A stretch of DNA of 42,328 bases, taken from positions 1 to 42,328 of the forward strand of contig DAIDJF010000050.1 of the NCBI GenBank assembly GCA_027451525.1. Reading direction: 5' to 3'. This DNA comes from Ktedonobacterales bacterium (GTDB taxonomy: Bacteria > Chloroflexota > Ktedonobacteria > Ktedonobacterales > Ktedonobacteraceae). Positions within the stretch are counted from its first letter, which is position 1. Each line of letters begins with the position of its first letter. This document shows, piece after piece, positions 8,320-16,179 of this stretch. Position numbers and translations under genes: made by a program. Under the pieces are notes generated by a model, which made no database searches, had not been told where the DNA came from, and saw nothing but the letters and a program-made list of their open reading frames with translations.

Positions 8320-8739
8320 TTACGCGCGCGTGTGGCGTTCGAGCAAGAAAACAGGAATTTCGCGCTCGGTTTTCTTTTGGTATTCCGCGTAAGGTGGGAA
8401 CACTTCAGCCGCTTTTTCAAATGCTCGTTGCCGCTCTTCGCCACTGAGCAATTTCGCCGTGGCAGCAAACGTTTCGTTGCCCACCTCAACTGTGACATCG
8501 GGGTGCGCAACCAGATTGTTATACCACAGGGGATTTTGAGGAGCACCGCCTTTGGAGGCTACCGCGAGGTAAGTACCGTTGTAAGGAACGGCCATCAGCG
8601 GATAGACACGGGGCTGACCCGACTTGGCCCCTTTGATGGTGACGAGAATTAAAGGACCCCAACCCTCCACCTTGCCTCCATTAGCACGAAAAGCCTCAAC
8701 GACCTGACGGTTAGTGTCGATCCGATTAGTGTTATTCAT
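8320..8739 (-). CDS. Ddn-like deazaflavin (F420)-dependent nitroreductase family protein
   Basis: A 139-residue split-barrel flavin/deazaflavin protein of the DDN/Rv3547 family (formerly DUF385), which binds F420 and reduces quinones or nitroaromatics. Recognised blocks: LVTIKGAKSGQPRVYPL (33-49), VASKGGAPQNPLWYNNL (60-76), HPDVTVEV and the C-terminal FPPYAEYQKKTEREIPVF. The length matches the family. A GAAGGAAAAG site precedes the ATG at 8739, an inverted repeat lies upstream at 8774-8794, and a strong terminator follows. Presence implies that the host makes or imports F420, but no F420 biosynthesis gene is in this window. Confidence 0.9.
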   Translation of the reverse strand: MNNTNRIDTNRQVVEAFRANGGKVEGWGPLILVTIKGAKSGQPRVYPLMAVPYNGTYLAVASKGGAPQNPLWYNNLVAHPDVTVEVGNETFAATAKLLSGEERQRAFEKAAEVFPPYAEYQKKTEREIPVFLLERHTRA

Positions 8740-8773
8740 ATACTTTTACTTTTCCTTCAGTGACAGAGTATGC

Positions 8774-8794
8774 TGACGCACCATTTCTGCGTCA
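8774..8794 (-). promoter_or_regulatory. Inverted repeat upstream of the Ddn-like gene
   Basis: TGACGCA (8774-8780) and TGCGTCA (8788-8794) are perfect inverted repeats separated by 7 nt, 35 to 55 nt before the start codon. The spacing suits a dimeric repressor site, but I cannot name the regulator and no clear -10/-35 pair overlaps it. Confidence 0.4.
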
Positions 8795-8920
8795 TGGTCA
8801 TGGTACGCCAAGAACGCCATTCCATGCAAGGACGGCCTCGCGCTGTTGCTCCACGCAGGCTGTTTAGAGCGCACTACATACACTCCCAATTACAACTTCT
8901 ACGCAACAAGTCTAGATAAA

Positions 8921-8968
8921 AATACCTCTGATGCGAGCGATCTGCGTCTTGCTCGCATCAGAGGTATT
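8921..8968 (-). terminator. Intrinsic terminator of the tRNA-Arg gene
   Basis: AATACCTCTGATGCGAGC (8921-8938) is perfectly complementary to 8951-8968, an 18-bp stem with a 12-nt loop. Read on the minus strand it is followed directly by a T-rich tail (five T in a row across the stem end). It lies about 43 nt beyond the 3' end of the tRNA. Confidence 0.85.
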
Positions 8969-9010
8969 GCGGCTTCTGAGGCCGTGTTATGTATGCTATT
9001 GTCAATTGGG

Positions 9011-9082
9011 CGTTCCCGACAGGAATTGAACCTGCGCACCCGGTTCCGGAGACCGGTGCTCTATCCACTGAGCTACGGGAAC
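9011..9082 (-). tRNA. tRNA-Arg (anticodon CCG)
   Basis: The minus strand folds into a full cloverleaf: 7-bp acceptor stem GTTCCCG/CGGGAAC, D arm GCTC-AGTGGATA-GAGC, anticodon stem CCGGT/ACCGG with loop CTCCGGA giving anticodon CCG, and a T arm with TTCAATT loop. Anticodon CCG reads CGG, hence arginine. The 3' CCA is not encoded (GCCC follows the acceptor stem), so it must be added by the CCA enzyme. It has its own promoter and terminator and is a single-gene unit. Confidence 0.96.
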
Positions 9083-9101
9083 ATCATAGCGTTCTTTTCC
9101 A

Positions 9102-9130
9102 ATCATACCAAATTCACCCATTGTTGTCAA
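9102..9130 (-). promoter_or_regulatory. Sigma-70-type promoter of tRNA-Arg
   Basis: On the minus strand a perfect TTGACA (9125-9130) is followed after exactly 17 bp by TATGAT (9102-9107). The -10 box ends 20 nt before the mature tRNA 5' end, as expected for a stable-RNA promoter. Confidence 0.9.
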
Positions 9131-9231
9131 CTGTGTATGAAACCGCCTGAGAAGCCCGATCAATCCAACAACGCAAGCTCGCCGCATTGCCCACAATGTA
9201 GTTTTGTACCATTTTTAGGCAAAACGAAACC

Positions 9232-9284
9232 CACCAGGTAGAACCAAGAAGTTTATGGTTGCGCCTGGTAGGACTAACCTGGTG
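9232..9284 (-). repeat. Repeated ACCAGG motifs, possible weak terminator
   Basis: CACCAGGT at 9232-9239 and ACCTGGTG at 9277-9284 are perfect inverted repeats, with a further CCTGGTA copy at about 9264-9270 between them. They lie 43 to 95 nt after the stop codon of the secreted protein gene. On the minus strand the tail is GGGTTTCGTTTTG, only partly T-rich, so terminator function is uncertain. Confidence 0.35.
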
Positions 9285-9326
9285 CGATTGAACGCAAATA
9301 GATTAGATTGGTGCAATATCGAGTAA

Positions 9327-10049
9327 CTAGTTGGCTGTATACGTGTTGAGGGTGAAGACTCCTGAACCATCAGTAGTTCCAACACCGTTCTCGAAGAAGC
9401 AGCCACCTCCGAAAGAGAGGCCTATCATAGTAACGTTACTCACGGCAGCGGTAAATCCTGCCGCATAGGTTGCTTCGTCCCCAAAGTGGCCGTAGAAGTC
9501 GGACCAGTTGCCGCCATCGAGGGATACTGAGGGCAAATTCACCGAATCATTCATAAGCAAGTTGTAGTGAACCGGATTCGACCACCAGTAATGGGTCTCG
9601 TCGAAACCTCCAGCATTACTGGTCTCAAAGAAGTATCGTACATAGGAAGTCGTGCTTCCACACGAAGGCTCCCCACCATAGATGAAACTACCGCCTATAG
9701 TAACATTACTCACCGTAAAGCTAGCAGAAACAGTCTTGCCTGTAAGATCACCGAGCAGGCTTGGAAATTTGGCAGAATTGTCGGTAACAAGCAGAGCGAT
9801 ATTGGGCTGATTGGGGAAATTCAAGCTGGCTATGCCCGAAGGTACCGCTGGTGCGGCAGTAAATGAGAGTGTCTGTGATGAGGGAGTATAGGAGCCGATG
9901 TGCCAATAGGATGCGGAGGCCCCACCAGTGGCGGCCTGAGCCCATCTTGAACCATTCAACAAGACGACTGCCAGCACAGTCATTACGACCACCGTTCCAG
10001 TGATACCCAAGCGCAGGAAATGACATTGACCCTTCCTTAAGATTGTCAT
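9327..10049 (-). CDS. Secreted protein of unknown function
   Basis: A 240-residue exported protein. The N-terminus has a basic start, a hydrophobic core (about 13-32) and an AQA-A cleavage site near residue 39, a standard Sec signal peptide. The mature part is rich in Gly, Ser, Thr, Asn and aromatic residues, looks all-beta, and contains a few cysteines (in PSCGS and GGGCFF) that may form a disulfide. I do not recognise a domain. GAGAGGAA precedes the ATG with good spacing. No neighbour is closely linked. Confidence 0.75.
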   Translation of the reverse strand: MTILRKGQCHFLRLGITGTVVVMTVLAVVLLNGSRWAQAATGGASASYWHIGSYTPSSQTLSFTAAPAVPSGIASLNFPNQPNIALLVTDNSAKFPSLLGDLTGKTVSASFTVSNVTIGGSFIYGGEPSCGSTTSYVRYFFETSNAGGFDETHYWWSNPVHYNLLMNDSVNLPSVSLDGGNWSDFYGHFGDEATYAAGFTAAVSNVTMIGLSFGGGCFFENGVGTTDGSGVFTLNTYTAN

Positions 10050-10376
10050 AGCTTTTTCCTCTCGGCTAATGAGGGAGATGTACCTGCCATCTTCTCTCTA
10101 CTGTCAACATTTTTATAACGAAAGAAAGACGCGTGATTAATTATCCATCTAAAAAATCGTTAATAAAAATATTGATTTTTCAGTATAAACACATAACCTT
10201 CATCCTAAAAAGGTTACACATCATACACGGAGTATACCACAAACATCATGTGTATTTCCAATATTTCTAACGTCGAAAATCATAGATACAAACAAATGTT
10301 CCCCAAAATGCTTGACTTTCATTTATCAATTTGCTATTATCAATGCGGTTGAGATTATGTTGAAGGGGAAATTTAT
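10050..10376. other. AT-rich divergent region between the secreted protein and comEA
   Basis: No gene is visible in these 327 bp. The right end carries the comEA promoter described separately. A small hairpin, TAACCTT (10194-10200) with AAGGTTA (10210-10216), lies near the middle. The left part probably holds the minus-strand promoter of the secreted protein gene, where only a weak TATAAA-like box can be seen. Confidence 0.4.
10312..10340 (+). promoter_or_regulatory. Sigma-70-type promoter of the competence locus
   Basis: TTGACT at 10312-10317 and TATTAT at 10335-10340 are separated by exactly 17 bp. They lie 37 nt upstream of the comEA start codon, which has a strong GAAGGGG ribosome site at 10362-10368. 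Confidence 0.8.
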
Positions 10377-11255
10377 ATGAGTACACATAGGACAGCACCG
10401 ATCCATAAAAAACACACTCCAACTAGCACGAGTAACAGTGCAATTTATCGACAAAGCACGCTTCCTCTACCCACAATCACCCCTGCGCACCCGCCCAATA
10501 TAGCGAATCATTCAGTACAGCACATTCAGTATTCAGGCCCTACAACATTACCACCTGTAGTCAGTATGCCCATGCTCCCAATGACCCCGCTAAAGAAAAA
10601 ATCACCACTCACGCGCTGGCTTGCCTTTCTGGTGCTCTTGTTCCTAATCGCGGCCCTCTATTTTGTCTGGAGCAATGGCGCACAAAGCACAAACGCCCCT
10701 GGTATCACACAACAAAATTTTGGCAACACGACAAGCAACACGAGCAGTGCGCTCCAGACAGTTCCCACAACTGCCTCTTTTACAAACTCTGGTAGCGGCA
10801 GCAACGTGGGTAGCATTACCGTCTATGTGACGGGCGCAGTTAAAAACCCTGGCGTCTATACACTCCCCGCCGACGCCCGTGTCTATCAACTCCTCCAAGC
10901 GGCAGGCGGAGCATTGCCAGGAGCAAACCTTGTGGCGTTAAACTTGGCAGCAAAACTCAGTGACGGACAAGAAGTCTACGTACCACTCGTCGGCGAAAGT
11001 ATGCCTAGTAACATCGGTGGTAGCACTGGTACGAGCGGTGGTTCAGGCAGTAGTAGCGGAACCGGCACATTGATCAACATCAATACCGCCAGTGCCAGCG
11101 ATATGCGCGTCGCGTTACACATCAGTAGTACGACCGCCCAAAATATTGTAAATTATAGATTACAACATGGCGCATACACCAGCGTAGATCAGTTATTAAA
11201 TGTTGTCAGCAAAACCATCTATGACAAGATAAGGGACTTAGTGACAGTGTCATGA
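10377..11255 (+). CDS. comEA: ComEA-like DNA-binding competence protein (SLBB + HhH)
   Basis: Surface DNA receptor for transformation, 292 residues. A polar, Thr/Pro-rich cytoplasmic N-terminus (1-78) precedes one membrane segment (about 80-98). A Ser/Thr/Gly linker leads to an SLBB domain (about 146-207, with VYVTGAVKNPGVYTLP) and a C-terminal helix-hairpin-helix domain (about 230-292, with ININTAS and the YRLQHGAYTSVDQLL block) that binds DNA in this family. The long N-terminus is larger than in Bacillus ComEA. Its stop overlaps the next start as ATGA, and comEC follows, which supports the assignment. Confidence 0.93.
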   Translation: MSTHRTAPIHKKHTPTSTSNSAIYRQSTLPLPTITPAHPPNIANHSVQHIQYSGPTTLPPVVSMPMLPMTPLKKKSPLTRWLAFLVLLFLIAALYFVWSNGAQSTNAPGITQQNFGNTTSNTSSALQTVPTTASFTNSGSGSNVGSITVYVTGAVKNPGVYTLPADARVYQLLQAAGGALPGANLVALNLAAKLSDGQEVYVPLVGESMPSNIGGSTGTSGGSGSSSGTGTLININTASASDMRVALHISSTTAQNIVNYRLQHGAYTSVDQLLNVVSKTIYDKIRDLVTVS

Positions 11256-11515
11256 ATGTATCACAAGGCTTTTTTACAGTATTAAGTGTCGCAGTTTGGA
11301 TTGTTTGCATTCTCGCAGGCATGGGCGTTGGACTACTCGGCGGACGTTTAGCAGGTAGGTTGCTCGGTTGGATGATCGCGGGTTCGTTAGATGAGAGTTT
11401 TCGTCAGGGCGGGCGCATCGGGCATCGTGTAGGCGGATGGCTAGGGATAGGCGGAGGTGTCGCGCTTGGCATCTATACCGCGCTCATAATTATCGCTCGT
11501 TTCCCTCTCCATTAG
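11252..11515 (+). CDS. Small Gly-rich membrane protein between comEA and comEC
   Basis: An 87-residue protein I do not recognise. Two hydrophobic segments (about 7-27 and 67-84) flank a Gly/Arg-rich middle with several GxxxG-like spacings (GVGLLGG, GGRLAGR, GGWLGIGGG), a pattern that favours helix packing. Its ATG overlaps the comEA stop (ATGA at 11252-11255), so translation is probably coupled, and comEC starts within 90 nt. By position it may help the DNA-uptake machinery, but this is inference only. Confidence 0.8.
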   Translation: MNVSQGFFTVLSVAVWIVCILAGMGVGLLGGRLAGRLLGWMIAGSLDESFRQGGRIGHRVGGWLGIGGGVALGIYTALIIIARFPLH

Positions 11516-11598
11516 CATGAAGAGTAGAAACACTTTTTACAGGGCATAATAAGCATAAAGGATGGTATGTGGTAGTGCAGTATTTTATAGGAAAGAAT

Positions 11599-14100
11599 AT
11601 GCGCATAGACCTGCATGGTCTAACGCTCGTCTTTATTGTTGGCGCATGGCTGGCAGGCATCGTTTGTGCATCATTCATCGCCCTGCCGCCATTTATGCCC
11701 CTGCTGGTTGCCGCGCTGGCCTTTTCTAGTCTACTACTACTCTGGCAACACCCTCTCGGCCGTGTCCTGGCCCTGATGACTGCATTTCTCTTCCTCGGCG
11801 CATTCCGCTACCTGCAAGCTCAACCGCTCAATACCCCACACAGTATTAGCCCACTTATCGGCGCAGGAACCGTCCAGTTACAGGGCAACGTTTCAGAAGA
11901 GCCAACCATACAGGGACGCGAGCGTGTTCTTATCATCGCCGTACAAGCAATGCGTTTCAACACCGCCGCTTCGTGGCAGAACGCAACAGGCACACTTGCC
12001 GTGAGCACGCTTGGAACGAACATTGAAGACCCCTATGGAGCAAACTATGGCGATACCGTTACGGTTCAAGGTGTTTTGCGTCCTCCTACACCCTACGATG
12101 CTCCTGGCGTTTTTGCCAGCATGTTTTTTCCGCGTCTCTCCGTCGTTACAACAGCAGGTAGTCCTATCAGCATACTTACAGGACAGCTTTACCATGTGCG
12201 CGTCATGATGGCGACCATTATTCAACAGGCACTACCACAACCTGCCGCAGCCCTGTTTATTGCCCTCTTTCTCAGCTTACGTACACCCGCACTGAGTTCA
12301 CTGCGCCCACTGTTCAACGTCACGGGCACAGCCCACCTCATCGCTCCCTCTGGCTTCAAAGTAACGATCCTGGCAGGGATGGTACAGGGCATCATCGGAC
12401 GCTTCTCTAAATCAACTCGTGACTATACGAAGAGAAAGCCACTTCGTGTCCAGCGCGATTGGCGTTACTGGCTCTCCATGCTGCTCACCATCATGAGCAT
12501 TGCCTCCTACACGCTCTTAAGTGGTGCGGGACCCGCCGCACTACGCGCAGGCATCATGGGGATCTTGCTCGTTAGCGCACCAAAGGTTGGGCGAACATAC
12601 AATGTCTACACCGCGATGGCTTTAGCGGCCGCACTGCTGAGCGGCTTTGACCCTTTTATACTCTGGGATGTGGGCTTTTTGCTCTCTTTTCTGGGCACGT
12701 TAGGTATTTTACTCCTGACGCCCACATTTCAACGCCTTCTGCACCCGCTGGCACGCCTCCCTTTTGGGCTCATTATCGCGGAGACGGTTGCGGTCACGCT
12801 AGCCGCGCAGGTAGCAACGCTCCCAATTTTCGCAATCGCATTTAACCAGATTTCGTTCGTCGCGCCACTCGCCAATATTTTAACCGTTCCACTGCTGGGC
12901 ACCTTCCTCGTCCTCGCGCTCCTCCTCTGTTGTGCAGGATTGCTCTTTGCACCATTCGCAACGCTGATTGGCTGGGTTGCCTGGCCTTTCCTCTGGTATC
13001 TTATTCAGGTTGTGACATGGTGCGCAGCCCTTCCAGGTGCCTATATCACCATACAGGGTTTTAGCGGCATACTCGGTTGGTCCTATTATGGGCTAGTTGC
13101 TCTCATCATTCTCGTGCTGGTCCGCACACAGCTTTTCGTCAGCGCATCGTCTCTACCCACGCATACAACAGCACCCCTACCGCCGCACTTCTGGTTCATC
13201 AGCCAAATCAGCGTTGCAGCATTACTGCTCTTAAGCACAGGTATCATTGCCCATGCAAGTACACCAGATACGCATGTGCAGGTCATCTTTCTCTCAGTTG
13301 CTCCCTCTGGACAGTCAGCACAGGGTGAGGCCATCTTGATTCGTACACCTGATGGCAGAAACGCGCTTATCGATGGTGGATTGGACCCCACCAGTCTGGC
13401 CCTTTTACTGGATAAACAGCTTCCAATATGGCAACGCACACTCGATCTTGTAATCCTCACAGTTCCCCTCGCTGACCATCTTACAGGATTACAGGGTGCT
13501 GTTACACACTACCATATCGGTGAAGTAGTTGATGCCGGTATGGCTCACCCAAACGCAGGCTACGCGCTCTGGCGACGCACGCTCCGTGAGCAAACCGTTC
13601 TCTATACGCAGGCTCTACAGGGCATGACAATTCGTCTCGGTACAATGGTCGCGTTACAAATATTCTGGCCCGGCAACCAGCTAGATACAGGAAGCGACTT
13701 GCGTACCAACACGCTAGTTATGCGTTTGCTTGCTCCTGGCCTCAGTATCCTTCTGCTAGGAGCCGCTGCCGAAAGTACACATGCCCTTAAGGGGGTACTT
13801 ACAACGATTGCGTCCAACTATCTCAGGGCAGCAATCGTACACATAGTGGGAGAAATAGGGAAACCATTCTCCGCGCAAGCGATTGCAACAATACAGATGG
13901 CCCAACCATCATTATTGCTGATTACGCCTCCTGCACTGAGTGCAAAGCAGCGGAAAATAGCCGGTTTCTCTACCATTCTACCAGAAACTGCACTCGCGCC
14001 ACTCCTGACAAACCGTGACATGCAAATCATGCAAACAGCCGAAACGGGCAGTCTTGAGATCAGTAGTGATAGCAACGGGTGGAGCGTGCAAAGTGTTTAA
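11599..14100 (+). CDS. comEC: ComEC/Rec2 DNA-uptake channel with degenerate MBL domain
   Basis: Polytopic membrane channel that passes single-stranded DNA into the cell, about 833 residues. Order: N-terminal helices and OB-like DUF4131 region (to about 200), the Competence helical core (about 210-510, with HLIAPSGFKV where HLxAxSGxHV is usual), and a C-terminal beta-lactamase-like domain (about 560-830). In that domain the metal motif HxDxDH reads VPLADH, the early VGQGD block is SAQGE, and the later GD is GA, so nuclease activity is doubtful. An upstream GTG at 11569 with AAAGGA is an alternative start; the ATG at 11599 has AGGA 6 nt upstream. Confidence 0.93.
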   Translation: MRIDLHGLTLVFIVGAWLAGIVCASFIALPPFMPLLVAALAFSSLLLLWQHPLGRVLALMTAFLFLGAFRYLQAQPLNTPHSISPLIGAGTVQLQGNVSEEPTIQGRERVLIIAVQAMRFNTAASWQNATGTLAVSTLGTNIEDPYGANYGDTVTVQGVLRPPTPYDAPGVFASMFFPRLSVVTTAGSPISILTGQLYHVRVMMATIIQQALPQPAAALFIALFLSLRTPALSSLRPLFNVTGTAHLIAPSGFKVTILAGMVQGIIGRFSKSTRDYTKRKPLRVQRDWRYWLSMLLTIMSIASYTLLSGAGPAALRAGIMGILLVSAPKVGRTYNVYTAMALAAALLSGFDPFILWDVGFLLSFLGTLGILLLTPTFQRLLHPLARLPFGLIIAETVAVTLAAQVATLPIFAIAFNQISFVAPLANILTVPLLGTFLVLALLLCCAGLLFAPFATLIGWVAWPFLWYLIQVVTWCAALPGAYITIQGFSGILGWSYYGLVALIILVLVRTQLFVSASSLPTHTTAPLPPHFWFISQISVAALLLLSTGIIAHASTPDTHVQVIFLSVAPSGQSAQGEAILIRTPDGRNALIDGGLDPTSLALLLDKQLPIWQRTLDLVILTVPLADHLTGLQGAVTHYHIGEVVDAGMAHPNAGYALWRRTLREQTVLYTQALQGMTIRLGTMVALQIFWPGNQLDTGSDLRTNTLVMRLLAPGLSILLLGAAAESTHALKGVLTTIASNYLRAAIVHIVGEIGKPFSAQAIATIQMAQPSLLLITPPALSAKQRKIAGFSTILPETALAPLLTNRDMQIMQTAETGSLEISSDSNGWSVQSV

Positions 14101-14148
14101 TATGTTTTTGCATCACATACATCAGCATGTTATGATACAGCAATGTAG

Positions 14149-14315
14149 TGCTCTGTCAAACGTCATTGCGCACTTTTCGGCGTGTGGGGGGCAGGGCGAG
14201 GGCAAGCCTCGCCCCTACCATGATGACGGGGAAAACGGGCAGCGTCTCATTGTAGGGGCGACCCTTGCGGTCGCCCTGCCTCTCCCAAACAGGTGCAATG
14301 ACGTTTGACAGAGCA
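14149..14315. mobile_element. 167-bp MITE-like foldback element with 4-bp target duplication
   Basis: Terminal inverted repeats, 21 bp and identical, run from 14149 and back from 14315 (outer end TGCTCTGTCAAACGTC). They are flanked by direct GTAG repeats at 14145-14148 and 14316-14319, the signature of insertion. Inside, a second pair of arms (GGCAGGGCGA side and GTAGGGGCGACC side) makes most of the element self-complementary. It has no gene, so it must be moved by a transposase elsewhere. It sits between comEC and the zinc-ribbon gene, 31 nt before the latter. Confidence 0.85.
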
Positions 14316-14349
14316 GTAGAGTTTCATACGTGTAGTAGAAGGTACAACT

Positions 14350-14964
14350 ATGGGCATCTGTGAACGTTGTGGAAATGAACTCCCAGAAGAGGTAACAATT
14401 TGTCCGCGCTGTGGCACCCATATAGACATAGCGCGCGTTAAAGCTAAATTCTCTTCTCCGCCAACTAACTATGGGCAATATCGCCAGCAACAAATGGGCG
14501 ACGTTCCACAGTATGAGCATGGCTACACGGGCTATTATGGGCAGCCACCAGCAGACCAGCAGTCTAGGTATGGCTATGCCCCGCCTTCACATGGCTATAC
14601 ATTTGCGCAGACACATTATGCCAGACCATTTCAGGCACCATATCGCTCCACGTCAGATGTTAACAGTCCGCTGATTGTTGAAGTCATATTATCGCTGCTA
14701 GGCATCTTCGGCGTGGGTTGGCTAATGGGAGGCGAAACAACCATCGGGATTGTGCTATTACTCTGTAGCATCTTCCTCTATTGGCCGTTTTTTATCGGCG
14801 TGACCGTGTTTACATTTGGTTTCGGCCTGATCTGCCTGGGACCACTTGCCATTATCACCATCATTATCAACGCTTTGCTTCTACAAAGAAAACTTTTGCG
14901 CAAGACAGCACACGTCGTCTTTGTCCCATCGCCTCCACAGAGTATGCCACCGCGTCCTCAATAG
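14350..14964 (+). CDS. Zinc-ribbon membrane protein
   Basis: A 204-residue protein of unknown role. It starts with a zinc ribbon (CERCG at 4-8 and CPRCG at 18-22), continues through a low-complexity Tyr/Gly/Gln/Pro-rich stretch (about 38-100), and has hydrophobic segments between about 107 and 178 that form two or three helices. The tail is basic then Pro-rich. AGAAGG precedes the ATG by 7 nt. The MITE-like element lies immediately upstream and may supply or disturb its promoter. It converges on the recombinase gene with only 10 nt between stops. Confidence 0.8.
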   Translation: MGICERCGNELPEEVTICPRCGTHIDIARVKAKFSSPPTNYGQYRQQQMGDVPQYEHGYTGYYGQPPADQQSRYGYAPPSHGYTFAQTHYARPFQAPYRSTSDVNSPLIVEVILSLLGIFGVGWLMGGETTIGIVLLLCSIFLYWPFFIGVTVFTFGFGLICLGPLAIITIIINALLLQRKLLRKTAHVVFVPSPPQSMPPRPQ

Positions 14965-14974
14965 TGGAGACAGG

Positions 14975-15982
14975 TCACTTAGGGAAGGCCAGACGGCGAT
15001 ACTTCTCGCGTGACTCTAGCCATGCTTCGTCAGAGAGGCCCAATTTTTCGCGCAACGCATCAGGGGCAATGCCATCGCGTAGCTGTTGGACCGCAAAGGT
15101 ATCACGCAGCAATTGCAATGTCACACGCTTTTTAATGCCTGCTTCCTTCACCGCTTTCGCAAGAATGTAGTTTAAATTGCGATCTGTACAGGCAAACAGA
15201 TCATCTTGCGGGTGAAACTCCTCCTGGTAACGTTTGAAAATCGTGCGAAACGCTTCCGGCAGGGCCAGACGACGCTCACGATGCTGTTTACCAGTGGAAG
15301 CAGGGAAATGAATGGTAATCATCGGCAGATGCGGATCTGAAAGGTCAACATGATGCATCTTCAGAGCCATGACCTCTTCCTTTTTCAAACCAGCATGCAA
15401 CACCAGGTAAACCAGACAATGCGCACGAGCATTCTGGGCTGCCGCTTCCAGCAGATGTTCAACTTCCTCGGCCAGGAGCAATTCGGGCAGTGGTGGCAAC
15501 GGACGTTCCAAAACAAGACTGGCAGATGGGTCTTCGCGAATAATCTGTTCACGGGTCAGCCAGGAAAAGAAATTCTTCAGGAAGGTCACACGACGGGCCA
15601 TCGTTTTCGGAGCCGGAGTCGCACCTTTCTTCCCAAATTTGAGCTTCATCAGCCAATCTGTCAAATCTTCCTTGCTGATACGCCCAACTGGTGTTTCTAA
15701 CCCTATATGCTCGCTAAACATTTTCAGATCAGAGAGAAAGCAAGCAACCGTATAATTTGATTTGCCACGTAGCATCAATTCCTGTTGGTACGGTAACGCG
15801 CATGCAGCAAGGCTCGACTGGTCGGTTAGGGGATTTGTGCGGACCAGCGGGGGATACGGCGTCTCGCTCGGGTCTGGCGGTTCTACAAGCACTGTCGGCG
15901 CACCCAAAAAGCTTGTTTGCAGCACAACACCTTCGTCCGTCACTATCGGCTTCTGCTGCTCCTGTGATAGCTCTTCAGACAT
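14975..15982 (-). CDS. Tyrosine recombinase (XerC/D-like) with degraded active site
   Basis: 335 residues. A poorly conserved N-terminus (1-55) precedes a SAM-like core-binding domain (about 60-145) and a catalytic domain (165-335). Compared with the family pattern, Lys232, Arg293 and Tyr328 remain. The first Arg (TGLR) is Lys200 in HAGLK, the HxLR His is Gln290, and the LGH His is Leu316. Recombination activity is therefore doubtful, and it may act as a DNA-binding protein. AGAAGGAG 7 nt before the ATG at 15982 fixes the start (the frame opens at 16009). No att sites or phage genes adjoin it. Confidence 0.85.
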   Translation of the reverse strand: MSEELSQEQQKPIVTDEGVVLQTSFLGAPTVLVEPPDPSETPYPPLVRTNPLTDQSSLAACALPYQQELMLRGKSNYTVACFLSDLKMFSEHIGLETPVGRISKEDLTDWLMKLKFGKKGATPAPKTMARRVTFLKNFFSWLTREQIIREDPSASLVLERPLPPLPELLLAEEVEHLLEAAAQNARAHCLVYLVLHAGLKKEEVMALKMHHVDLSDPHLPMITIHFPASTGKQHRERRLALPEAFRTIFKRYQEEFHPQDDLFACTDRNLNYILAKAVKEAGIKKRVTLQLLRDTFAVQQLRDGIAPDALREKLGLSDEAWLESREKYRRLAFPK

Positions 15983-16050
15983 ACATCCGCTCCTTCTAAA
16001 GCAATACAATCGTTACGGCACATTTGTTCTTTTATTTAGAATGCTCTTTC

Positions 16051-16078
16051 ATTATAGCAGAACGACGGCTGGTAGCAA
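16051..16078 (-). promoter_or_regulatory. Promoter of the recombinase gene
   Basis: On the minus strand TTGCTA (16073-16078) and a perfect TATAAT (16051-16056) are 16 bp apart, about 70 nt upstream of the chosen start codon. Confidence 0.65.
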
Positions 16079-16179
16079 ATATGTGCATGAAAAGCATGTA
16101 CAGGTTACGTTCACATACACAGAACGTCTGATATAACTAGCAAGATAATTCAGCTAGATACATATTTTTAAGAGGCTCT

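Noticed and set aside
8846..9241. A 131-codon plus-strand frame across the tRNA region
   Set aside because: It runs through the terminator, the tRNA and its promoter, so it is not a gene.
14975..15982. Integrase of a prophage or integrative element
   Set aside because: No adjacent tRNA-end duplication, phage or conjugation genes, and the active site is degraded.
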